From: Tanypteryx hageni
Taxonomy: Eukaryota; Arthropoda; Insecta; Odonata; Petaluridae
Length of the DNA: 64,000 nucleotides
Direction of reading: 5' to 3'
NCBI GenBank assembly: GCA_028673005.1
Contig: CM054116.1
Span: 77,078,572 to 77,142,571, forward strand
Made by a program: the position numbers and the translations under genes. Numbering within the stretch: position 1 is the stretch's first letter; the number at the start of each line of letters is the position of its first letter. The notes beneath the pieces are model-generated. The model saw nothing but the letters and a program-made list of their open reading frames with translations. It was not told the origin of the DNA and ran no database searches. Shown here piece after piece: positions 49,325 to 60,215 of the stretch.

Positions 49325-51729
49325 CACAGTGGGTTATTTCCTCACATTAAGGGAAATTTATTCAAATAAAAACAATATTACTGCAAATCATATGATAATC
49401 CTTTATTGTTCAGTTAAAATGATAAATTAATACATTCCAATTATAAAATAGAACAAAATAAAAGAAAAAATCACATGGAAACACTCTCAAAATGAGCTTA
49501 AAATGAGAACAAAATAAATATATAAAAATCACTATCGCTGCCAGATGTCAAACCTGATTTATCAAAATGTCCAACATCAGAATCGAAATCTTCAGTTTCT
49601 GAGTGATTAGTATGTTGTTCTATCTCCGGACATGTCAACAAAGATCGAACATCAGCAGAAATTATATAGCTTTTTTCATTGGAAGTGGCCTAATGTTAGA
49701 GATCAGAGGATCAGAAGATATTAAAATTTTATGAATCAAGTCTTCATTTCTCTTCGATCTTGATCATTCTCACGTGTGATGTTTGCGGTAAGTCTTGAAG
49801 TCCTTGTTTTGGGCCTCTTGCCCTTCTTCGGAAAGCTGACCAATTGGTAATAAGAATGATTTTACAACCTCGGCACCATGAATTAAAACCTTGTGTACGC
49901 TAGCTGGCATATGGTACCATTTGTACAATCGTACGTATAGCTCTGCAGTTTTCTGCGTATACATTGTAAATTCATTCACATTTACTTTATACCCACTGGA
50001 TAGCGCATGTAAAATGACCGAAAAACTACGAATCAATGTTTCTGTCAATACGTTACAAATTTTGTTATCCACCATTGTCATGTGCAGTATATGATTAACC
50101 GAAATAGACACACCTCCTGCTGTTATTCGTGATGGTTGAAAGGTATCAATTTGGGACTGCATGTTAATTCTACGGTCTCTTTCTCAAATTGAAAATGAAT
50201 TAGCCAACAATACCTTGTCGACGATAGACGTGGGTTTTGCCAAAGTATAAGTTTTTAATCCTTATTATTATTGTCAAAAGTGACTAATTGCACTGGCCCA
50301 ATATACGTCACAAAAATGTCCGTGTCTCTAGTTATATCCGAGAGTTGAACACAAACTGTTGCTTATATGCACTTTGTCCGGAGCTCCCATCAAAACCCCA
50401 TTTGTACGTCATCTCTATTTTGTCTGTGGCTATTTGTGGTAACTATTGTTCTAAAACTAGTTCCTGAACAGCGACAAGGCGACTTACAGTTGTTTCAAGA
50501 AGATCTTGTAATTTTATCTCTGCAGAAGTGTCTGTAATTTTAATTACCTCCTTTACCGGATAACAAGCTTCTTTAGCCTTAGTAAGTGCATTGTATGACG
50601 AAAAGATGTCGATTCCTTTTTCCTTATTAGCATTCCTCAATGTACATGTGTTTTGTCAATTTCAGGTCGATAATCATTGCCAAAGCTTCTTCAGGCGTAA
50701 ACCGTTGAACTCGACGTTTAACTGAAGAACAATACGCCTTTTTTAACTTAGATGCTCTAGTCGGTGTTATCTCAGTAGCCTCCTTAATAACTGATGCAGC
50801 ATTTCGTTGCCCCGCAGACCTCAGACTCATCTGAACCGCAAAAGACAACTCACGAGTAATTCGCGATCCAACTAAATTTGAGACTTTTAATCTCTTACTC
50901 CTAACGCAGCTTTCACCAAAAGACTTGCGTGGACGACCGCGGAGCTTACTTCTAATCATACCCTCAGTATTTTCTTCTCCAAAATGGGAATAGTAAGCTC
51001 TTCATCAAGCTAATTCCCATGTTTAGTCCTGAACCTCTTGAAGCTTCTATAGCGGCGAAATTTAAAATGATTTTAGAGGTCATCTTCTTCATATTTTCTG
51101 TACATTCTTGTAATCATACAAAATTTGTTGAGACCGAGCTAGTGTTGGTTTCATTTCTCCACCTTGCCGTAAAATGTCGAATAACTCTCTACGAGTTGTT
51201 CCTGAAAAACATTAATATATTAAACAGCTGCAACTGGCTGCAAATAAAACTAATAAAAATTAAAATATAAGAATACAGTTTACTAATAAAAAATATTTCA
51301 TGGCATAAAACTGTAAGTATTTTTATAACTCTAGTTAAAGTCAAGAAATAATATACATGAATCTTAAAATGTAATGTTTTATTGATATTACAAAACAAGA
51401 CGAAAAAAGAATTTTGAGTGTAGAAATATTAATCTGATATTTAAATATATATCTTGGACAATGTTTTCCATAATAAACACTAATTCACTTTGGTTTTTAC
51501 ACTTGTAACAACTGAAAGAAGTAAAGATTGGCGCAAACGTGCCAATAATCACTCAAGCCAATAGAGACTTTGCGTTGTTGCCAAAGCGTGGAGTTAATTT
51601 TGTCATAAAAATATTTTATTGTTAAGGGTTCTTCAGTCATCCAACTATAAATTCTCGTATATTTTAATTCAATATGACACGTTACTTTCTGATTAAATTC
51701 CCACTATGATTGTCATATAGCCCACTGTG
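49325..51729 (-). mobile_element. Transib-type (RAG1-related) DNA transposon relic
   Basis: The left end CACAGTGGGTTATTTCCTCA (49325) and the reverse complement of the right end CACAGTGGGCTATATGACAA (51729) form terminal inverted repeats about 39 bp long. They are identical for the first nine bases and related again at GGGAAATTTATTCA/GGGAATTTAATCA. The element is bracketed by CGTCG at 49320-49324 and 51730-51734, an exact 5-bp target duplication, the length and GC-richness known for Transib. It contains a decayed minus-strand transposase (49640-51000) with RAG1-core-like motifs. The terminal heptamer CACAGTG equals the heptamer of V(D)J recombination signals. No nonamer at 12- or 23-bp spacing is present. 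About 700 bp upstream of the coding relic is AT-rich and non-coding. At 2.4 kb the element is somewhat short for an intact Transib, consistent with the internal coding deletion. Confidence 0.9.
49640..51000 (-). pseudogene. Transib/RAG1-like transposase pseudogene
   Basis: Reading right to left: an N-terminal basic segment (RSKLRGRPRKSF...LSFAVQMSLRSAG) at 50959-50627. A +/-1 frameshift near 50640 leads into KEKGIDIFSSYNALTKAKE...LQDLLETTVSRL. A TAG stop at 50443-50445 interrupts the same frame, which continues as KWGFDGSSGQSAYKQQF; the Asp codon at 50389-50391 is the counterpart of RAG1 D600. A further frameshift gives DIFVTYIGPVQL, then LWQNPRLSSTRYCW. Then HMTMVDNKICNVLTET, with Asp at 50067-50069 corresponding to D708. 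The zinc-binding section normally following is absent, and the reading passes directly to YKWYHMPASVHKVLIHGAEV and LPIGQLSEEGQEAQNK, with Glu at 49815-49817 corresponding to E962. A stop follows, then ILISSDPLISNIRPLP in another frame. Multiple lesions make it non-functional. Residue correspondences are by eye against remembered RAG1 motifs. Confidence 0.85.
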
Positions 51730-51734
51730 CGTCG

Positions 51735-54323
51735 GTCTTTTATGGCCAAGCCTTAAAATAGCGGTTGTCAAATAATAAATTATGATCAGCTCAAGCTTGG
51801 GAGCATGTGATAATATTGTTTCCTCTCTCTTTCTGCAAACCAGGTTCCTAATAAAATAAAGTCGTGAACCGTGTTTTCTTATTATATCAAATTCAAACAG
51901 AAGTTCCCATAAAAATTTATTGGATTTGCACCTAAGTATTTCGGCAAAAAGGTATAGAAAATAATTTACGGCCGTTTGATCACCTCATCGAGCATAAGGC
52001 TCCCAGTCTTCCGGTTCCCTTGCTGACAACGACGCGCCGCATAAAATTGGCTCTCGTATCTCTCAGTTCCATTGGTCTTCTGCTCGTTTGGAGCTAATGT
52101 TCCATTTAAATATTAAATGCCCCGGAGTCTGTAGATATTATTGGCGGTTATGTCTTTTTAGTTTTTATCGTTTTTTGTTTTTTATCGAACCCCGCTCCTC
52201 GAATGAATGGTTTCTCTACTCAATTGATGCAGGCAACCGTTATGGCAATAATGCCACGTGGGAATCCGTGCACGCATTTGAATTGGAAATCATTCGTCAT
52301 AAAAGGTAATATCTCAATTGTAGATTTTTCGTTTTTATTTACCCTTGCACAGAACGCAGTACTTCAAATTCTTTGCATTGATCTTATCAACAATAAAATG
52401 CAATACTGCCATGCCTACGGTAGTTTCAAATCTGTGATCGTAAGACTGACGCGTTAATCGCTATTACATCGCAGTCTGCTGTCAGTTTATTTTATAAGTA
52501 AACATTTGGTCATTTATCATTGACAGCGATTACTTTAAAGTTGAAATGTTCGTGCGGTTTTACTAATAATTTTTTCCTCCAACATTGTCAAACGATCGAT
52601 AAATTCTTTAACACGACCAAATTAACTCAAATATAAGTTTGCCGTTAAATTATTACGATCCAAAACGGTTTTTTATTTCATTTTTAAAAAGCTTTGTCAT
52701 GCGGCTCACTTTGAACCTTTCTAGAGTTCAGTTACTCTTAGTAATTGCGCCTTATAACACGCATCGTCCGTTAAGTCTATTTTTAACGACGGGATAGCGA
52801 CCTGTCAAAAAGACATTGTGAAACATTTGAAGACTTTTCTTTCCCGCTCTCAGTGCGTGCTTTTAACTTCTCTCCTGCATTCATTTTGAAATATCCGATA
52901 CGATTCATTCGCAGATTTTCAGAAGTCATATATTCTTTTTAACGCTTTGACTCTCCATAGTAATGCAGAACCTGATCTCGTATTGTTATTGTTGCCTTTC
53001 AAGGTAGGAAAGGGTTTGGGTTTACCATAAACGTTCATTCGTCAGAACTCGGCGCAAAGAAAATAATACGATGTTTTGTTAAGATTACGACCGAGAATAA
53101 TTAATGTAAAAGATAAAAAGAGCAGTAAATTGACTTTTTTTCGAAATCGTTTCTAAAAACGCGTAGTTTCTGTTTTCCTTCCCGCGCCGATTCGAACGTA
53201 AATGAATATTATTTTTTCAAGTTTGAGGCTTTTGCTGCCCATGGAGTTAAGTTTCGATAACGGGGGAAACATCGAGTGTGCCATGGAAAACTTTACGCTC
53301 GAAAAAATTCTTGCCTCAGGTTCATGAAATTGCTACTTACCCTCTATTGACGTTGAAATAAATTATGCGACCGTTGCCTCAGCCCATAATGCGAAAGTAT
53401 TCGAAATTCTCTCCCGCGATAATGTTTGAGATTCTTTACCTAACGGGGGATACGAGTTTGTTTTGACCGCGCATAACCGTTGCACTTTACGCCCTGTTAT
53501 TATCCTCGCATGTCCTCAGCTCGGCGTCACCTCCTTCGACATTCGGTCAGAGTAAAGTGTAGCAAATGGGGAAATTCACTTTCCCAAAATCTGCTGGCCG
53601 TAAACGTTCCATTTACCAATAAAAACCGTAAATCCTTTGTTATCCAGAGTGAATATGTAATGAGGGCCTGTGTCGCCATTTACAGGCTTTTTGGTCGTAA
53701 AAAGCTGCTACTGTGTCGTTATTTTTTAAAATTAGTTTCCGCGTGTAAGGAGATGCATAGCTTTGAAATCGTAAAATTATATTCTTGAATTTTTGATCAG
53801 GAAAACGCTTCCTAAAGATAAATGTTTTGTTGAACGACCATTTTCTCCATCATAAAAATCATTCTAGCGCTGTGCGTGTGCATAATTTATGATGGATTGC
53901 AAAAGGTTTCAAGGAAGTTAATAGGAAAAGATGATTTCGCCGTCTATGATCAGTTAGCCGTAAACTATATACGTAATTTATGAGAAGAATTCTGCAGTCA
54001 TAAACTACGCAAAAGGGATTTTGATACTCTGCTTTCGAATCATTAAAACCCAAATGCAATTGTCATGGTCGTAATAACCTGTAAGAAATAGATTAAAAAA
54101 CAATACCGTGAATCTCTCATTGTTCTGGGAAACGCGATTTTGACACACTCTCATCCCCGTCGATGACAGAATAAATGCGAATTTATGCTACTGCTTACGG
54201 GTTATTTTTCGGAAACCCGTATTTCCATGCGTTAGTAATAAAGCAACAGTAACAGGTCGTCATTCACCTCCATGCTTATTTTTAAGTTATTTAAATATCT
54301 AGTTCAATTAAAATATGAAAATC
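51735..54323. other. AT-rich DNA without a recognisable gene
   Basis: Short frames only, no repeat ends recognised. Confidence 0.45.
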
Positions 54324-54331
54324 CCTTAAAT

Positions 54332-54639
54332 CAGTGTTTCCCAGTCTGTGGTCCGCGGAATCCTGGTGGTCCGCGAGGCTACTACAGGGGGTCCGCGGAA
54401 AAAATAACCTCCTCGCCGCTATGCTCCGCAAATATATTTGTTGAGGTAATCAATAAGAATGTCACAAAATGCAAGCTGTGCACATTACAAAAGATTGCTG
54501 ACTGCATATTATTCCTTTGATTTTAGGTTAGATTTTCGTATAAAACGGAGTGTAAAAACAACTAGCAGCATAATATGGTCTGCGAAATCTTTGAAGGTTG
54601 AAAAGGAGTCCTCACAATCGAAAAGATTGAGAACCACTG
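54332..54639. mobile_element. hAT MITE with 7/8 target duplication
   Basis: The left end CAGTGTTTCCCAGTCTGTGG pairs with the reverse complement of the right end (CAGTGGTTCTCAATCTTTTC), a terminus style well known for hAT elements. GGTCCGCGG repeats three times near the left end (about 54351, 54370, 54391). Octamers CCTTAAAT (54324-54331) and GCTTAAAT (54640-54647) differ at one base. 308 bp, non-coding. Confidence 0.9.
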
Positions 54640-54647
54640 GCTTAAAT

Positions 54648-55059
54648 CATTTATTTTATTTAAACTCACTTAATCTTTTGTGTGACATTGTTTCACTAAA
54701 TTGTCCATAGAATAACGAATCTGAATCAATCGTTTATGTTTCCCGGGATATTCGGCACTAAATACTCGATTATGAAAATACTTAAAAACCGTTACTATTA
54801 ATTAACCATCGAATCGCACTTCGTTTTCGCCGCAGATTTAAAAAAAATCCGAGGAAATTCAAATGAAAAGAGAAGAATTTAGAAACCAGTTCTCGTTCGC
54901 GCATCAGGATCGTAGGAATTTAGATGCGTTTTTCAAAGAGATAAAAATGTCCATTTCGGCAGTTTGGATACAATAGATGGGCGATCGTCCCTGACGTATA
55001 CTAATGCTACTCCTCGCTTTTTGGTTAATAGTTATTGGAAAAACAAAACCAAAGCGGGA
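54648..55059. other. AT-rich DNA without a recognisable gene
   Basis: Nothing recognisable. Confidence 0.45.
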
Positions 55060-55350
55060 TCGAAGAAGACGACAGGAGGTCACAGAGGTAAACGGGAGTG
55101 TAAGACGAGTGAGAGGTCTGGAGGAAAGGCGACTGGGGGAGGAGGAAATAAACGAGGGAGGAGAAGCGGATGAAAGAGGGACGAGATGCAGGAAGAGGAT
55201 GGGGAGGAGTTGGGATATAAAGGAGTCGGAGGAAGTACGCGCGGGTGTTGCGGAGAAGGGGTTCTCCCTATTTTTTAAAGGTTTTGATAACAGGGCGGGA
55301 AGCAAAAGGGACGGTGGAGGGAGGGAGAGGTTTGGGACTGATGGAAGAAA
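55060..55350. repeat. Purine-rich tract
   Basis: G/A-dominated; the opposing minus-strand frame of 185 codons (Ser/Pro/Leu-rich) spans it and is compositional. Confidence 0.7.
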
Positions 55351-56754
55351 GCGATAAGGGGCAGATAAGTCTCTCCCCGTATGCGCCACTAGGGGACATC
55401 GCGTAGGAGGGGGGCTCTTTTTAGTGTTCCAAAAGGAGGAGTGTCCCGATCGGAGAGACAAGGAGGGCGTACATTTTTTTGTATCTGATAATGGTCAAAA
55501 TAAAACGTCGGTGGCGTTCTCTCTCACTCTATCTATTCATCTATCTCCTACGGGTATTGACATCAATACGAGCGATGGTAAATTGCGAGGGGTCGCGTAT
55601 TTTTTAATGATGTCCTCCCGTATCCGCGGGTTTAATCAGACCTAGGTAGCGCGATAAGGTCTTTTCGTAATTCCTTCGGATCTTAGAAAGAGTTTGCTCT
55701 GATTCCTTTAACTTTTTCAGTTACTGGTTCAAAATTTGTGCTACGAAATTTTTTTGTTGAAGCATGATAGAAGGAAATTTTTACCACCGTGTAAGAAGGT
55801 TTTAAAGACAAGATTTCAGTCATAAACGTCGCCTAAACTTCCATAAATATATTTTAGTTATCCAATTTTAATGTAAAAATCGATAATTTTTAATATATGT
55901 AAGAGGTTGAAGTGTTATGTCGTGTTGTTGTTTATTTTAAACCCTCCTAACATATACGCTGCGAATATATCTTTTACTCATAAAGAATTAACTTTTCTCT
56001 CGTGTTGGTTATAGAAAAGGTTATTTTTAGTTAATCTTTTAATGATTTCACCTACATTATAATGTATTAAGGAGGGAGGAAATAGCATACTTCTTAGAAT
56101 TTTATAATCACCACGCGCACTGGTTTTCCCCTCAACTTCGCCGTTGCGCAATGCTTTTTTCCCAATCACAGATCAGGCATTAAAGAGTCCCTTTGAGATT
56201 CCTCCGAAGAGGCCTTTTTTTTAATCAGAAGAAATAACACGGAATCGAGAATATCGGTTCCATCGTCGCGAACCGTTTTCTAGGAAACGGCCGTTTAATC
56301 AATTACCATAAGCGACGGGAGCGCGATTTTACGAACGGATCGTCGTTAATAAAGGATTGAATAGTTTGGATTTTAATCTCCGTTCACGAAAACTTTTCTC
56401 CTACGTTTCATCTCCCTCCCTCCTACTCTCGTCTCGTAAGAAAAAATGAAATAAAAAAATAGGAGAGAGGACCGCTTCCTCCCCTCGTAGAATCGATAGG
56501 ACTAATTTATCGCGCTGCCATCGAAACGATTTCGGTAACGAAGCGTAAGGTCTCCCCGCGAATATATAACGCCTCTCCAATTTGTCCGCCGTTTGAAGGG
56601 ACGGAAGACGATCGAACGAAATGATTGCGGCGACAACTCGGATTCGAACTCTCTTAAATAACGCGAAAAATAACGCTATCACGACATCGACTGGCCTTTC
56701 GGTCAACGCCACAAACCGACCGCGTATATGGTAATAAGGTGAGGAATGGTGGGG
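55351..56754. other. No recognisable gene
   Basis: AT-rich, then moderately CpG-rich from 56240. A minus-strand frame (56401-56865) runs into the purine tract and has no domain. Confidence 0.4.
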
Positions 56755-58330
56755 GTTTCTGATGAAAGGGGGGGAAAGGGAGGTAAAAGAGGTAGGAGTG
56801 GGGATTGAGGGAGAGCGTGCTCGTAAGAAGGGGAGGGAGAGGAAGCGAAAAAGGGAAGGAAACAAGAGTATAAGAGTGTGGTGGGTGAAACTTGGGATAA
56901 AAGTGTGCGATGAGAATCTCTCTCTCTCTCTCTTTTCGTCGTGGGTTGTGGAGCGGAGGGTAGAGGAGGGGAGGGAGGGAGGGAGGAATAGGAGGAGGGA
57001 GAGAGAAAGTAGAGAGAGATGGAAGAAAGGGAGGAATGGCGAGGGAGAGAGAAGGTAGAGGGATGTGGACGAAAAGGATGAATGGAGGGAGAAAGTAGGA
57101 GATGGAAGAAAGGGAGAAATGGAGAGGGAGAAAGTAGAGGGAGATGAGCGGAAGGGAGAAATAGAGAGAGGGAGGGAGAAAGTAGAGGGAGATGGGCAGA
57201 AGGGAGGAATGGCGAGAGTGAGAGAGAAAGTAGAGGGAGACTGGCGGAAGGGAAGCGTTGAATGAAATGATAGATTAAGGAGTGAGGGAGTAAGAACGGA
57301 GAGAATAAGGAGGAAGGGAGAGTGTATGGAGGGAGGTAGAGAGTAAGGAGGGAGAGAGGGAGTAAGAAGGGAGAGAAAGGAGGGAGAGAGAGAGCATAGA
57401 GAAAGAGAGTAAGGAGGGAGGGAGAATAAGGAGGGAGAGGGAGTAAGGAGGGAGAGAGAGTAAGGAGAGAGAGAGAGAGAAAGGAGGGAGGGAGAATAAG
57501 GAGGGAGAGAGAGTAAGGAGGGAGAGAGAGAGAGTAAGGAGGGAGAGAGAGTAAGGAGGGAGGAAGTAAGGAGGGAGGAAGTAAGGAGGGAGGAAGTAAG
57601 GAGGGAGGGAGTAAGGAGGGAGGGAGTAAGGAGGGAGGGAGTAAGGAGGGAGGGAGTAAGGAGGGAGGGAGTAAGGAGGGAGGGAGGAAGGAGGGAAGGA
57701 GAGAGTAAGGGGGAGGGAGGTAGTAAAAAGGGAGGTAGAGAGTAAGGAGGAGGAAGAGAGTAAGGAGGAGGAAGAGAGAGGGAGTGTATATGGAAGAGGG
57801 TAAGGGAGGAAAAGGAGTGGAGAGAGAGAGAGAGAGGAGGAGGAGTAGAGGAGACTTGGCTTGCATTCGGCGTCAGCCAGGACGGCTGGCTGCCTTTTCC
57901 TTATCGCTCACCATTAGAATATCTAAATATCCATCCACAGCGGAAAATATAGTCCCGCCGTCGCTGGATGGAGATAAGAGGAAGCTGAGGGTTGGAGTGG
58001 GTCTGCAGAGGGAGGAAAGGGAAGGGGAGATGGGGGAAAGAGAAAGAGAGGAGGTAAATGAGCGTTGGTGTTTTGGAAGGAGCGTGGGGAGTGGGGCGGA
58101 AGGGGTGGAAGGGAGTATGAAAAGAAGGACTAGATGTGAAGATTGAGAGAGATATCGGTGAGTGAGGAAGAGGAGGAAACGGGATGGGGTGGAGTCGCAG
58201 GGAGGAAGGGGAATAAGTGAGGGTTTTTTGACGGGTAGTGGCGGCGGTGTTGTAGGTGGGGCAGTAGTGGATGGGAGGGGGAATGGGATAGAGGGAGGGG
58301 AAGAGAATAAGGAGGCGAGATGGGAAAATA
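56755..58330. repeat. 1.6-kb polypurine tract
   Basis: G and A make up nearly all of the + strand, with GGGAGA, AAGTAGAGGGAGA and GTAAGGAGG motifs in evolving arrays and a short mixed break at 57860-57970. The opposing 387-codon minus-strand frame, Leu/Pro/Ser only, exists because purine-only DNA yields no stops on that strand. Such mirror-symmetric homopurine DNA can adopt triplex structures in vitro; any role here is unknown. Confidence 0.9.
57551..57685. repeat. 15-bp purine minisatellite
   Basis: Nine units of GTAAGGAGGGAGGRA in direct tandem. The first three end in GAA and the next six in GGA, showing a variant that spread by local duplication. Diverged units extend on both sides. Confidence 0.92.
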
Positions 58331-59954
58331 AAACCTTCATGCGATGGACGGGCGAATTTTTGATACGAGTTTGATTGCGGGGTTCGGTAGAAATTAGTAT
58401 TCTTTGAATGCGGGGTTGAATGGATGTAGTAATACGCTACATTTTCACCTAGGTTATATTTTTTTAGTCAGAAACGCCTTGTTTGTGAGTTTAAGCCCAT
58501 TGTCGGATTCTCGGATCTTTCCTGTTTTTTTATTCCTAATAAAAACCTACGCTGTATAAAATTTATGGATGCTCGGGAGCTCTTGAGTGATGTTTATTTT
58601 TGAATTTATTTTCTTAGATTTTTTTATAAATTCCAACGCTGTGAGGTACATATCTTGTTTGTTTGCAAAAGCTAATGTTCGATATAGTTAAAGCATACGT
58701 AAAGTACTGCCGATATTATGTTCCTCTTCTTGATGTTGTAGAATTTATGTTGACGTTTTGAAGTAGCACTTTTTAGCGAAACATCTTGATTCTTCTAAAT
58801 ATATTAGCAATATAAACTGCATGTATCCACTGGGATTTCAGCACTTAGACGACAGTTTTGGCAGATATTTTCCATCCGTCATGAAACGTGTCTAAAAAGT
58901 GCAAGTGAAAATGAACCAGAAACAAATGGAAGACACCGAAGATTTACACTTCCGCGCAACTTAACCTAACAGGATGGCGAATGTGAGGCGTAGTCAATAA
59001 AGTGAGCCATTCATTTGACCCCTCTTACATAATCCGAAGGCGACGCAGTCTGTAGGAACCGAACTTTTGAGTTTATAGATGGAGAATGGTGCATTTACGG
59101 CCTCAGATAAAAGCGGTTTACAGTTGCCCAAAGGCGGAGTTTACTAACGGTCGGGCAATGCTCATATCCATTCGCTCCTCACTTAAGCTGTCTGGAATTT
59201 TTATTGCCTTTCCTTATCATCGATTAGATGTATATTTCCAACTTTTCTCTCGACGTATATGTATTTTATATGTGCCTATCCTTCTACCTGTAAGTATTTC
59301 GGATTTATGCTCGCGTTAACGCGTACGAAAGTTTATTCGAGTTTGCAGCGTGGTTGCAGTCACTATAGAATTTATATTTTTCTTCGTATTTCGAATCATG
59401 ACTTTTTTTAAATTCATGACCGTTTTGAGCCGGAAGAAGTCCTTTCTTTACGTCACGTTGTTGTCTGCAATATTTTTATTCGTAATTTTATGCAAGTTTT
59501 TTATTAAAAATGCATTGACCAACCGTTCTCATTAACATAACAGGTGGCGGAATGGTGGGGAAGGTGGGGGGAGTTTGTTGTGTTTAGCCATAATCCTGCA
59601 AAGACCTAAGAGATCTTGATAAAATATGATGTGTCTAAGCATTCGGCTGTTTTTTTCACCCATCGAAGAAATTGTTCTGCTCGTCCGATTTCTGGAGACG
59701 CGATTTTAGAATCTCTTCCTCCTTTTCTCCTTCCCTTCTCTCACGAATCTCGAGCACATCTCTATTAAAAACTTAATCTTGGCGAAGAGCAAATATTGAC
59801 TCCGACTTATCTAAGTAGGTCAGTACTCTTATAACCATTATACATGTCACGGAATTGTCAGACGTGTGTTTGTTTGTTTGTGTGTGTGTGTGTTTGGTAT
59901 TTTTTCCAAGTCGCTTTTTTCTTTGAATTTTATCCGTTCTTCCGTCGTTGACGG
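58331..59954. other. AT-rich DNA without a recognisable gene
   Basis: Nothing recognisable. A (GT)n-like patch occurs at 59868-59894. Confidence 0.45.
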
Positions 59955-60215
59955 AGGAGTAATGGGGATGGAGGGGAGGGGGGTGGAGAAAGGAGGAGGC
60001 ATCGCGGGTGTAGGGGGAGGTGGCGGAGGAAGGGGTATTATAGAGGCGTGGTGGGAATGCAACTTGAGCGGTGTTAAAGCAGTGAAGGAGAAGGCGAGAG
60101 AAGCAGCCGAGAGGCGGCGTGGTGAGAGATGTGCGAATTGATAAAAGGGATGCTGGGAGGGGAAGTGGCGTCGGTGATACGTTGGCTTAACAGGAGGGAG
60201 GGGGAGAAGGGAATA
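59955..60215. repeat. Purine-rich (G-rich) tract
   Basis: G/A-dominated with GGGGAGG, GGAGGTGGCGGAGG phrases. Open frames on both strands are compositional. Confidence 0.65.

Noticed and set aside
49366..49374. RSS nonamer-like phrase ATAAAAACA near the Transib left end
   Set aside because: Only 7 of 9 bases match the RSS nonamer, the spacer is 34 bp, and there is no counterpart at the other end.
56703..57866. 387-codon minus-strand frame rich in Leu/Pro/Ser
   Set aside because: Product of a homopurine tract whose complement rarely forms stop codons; it follows the 15-bp minisatellite period and has no domain.
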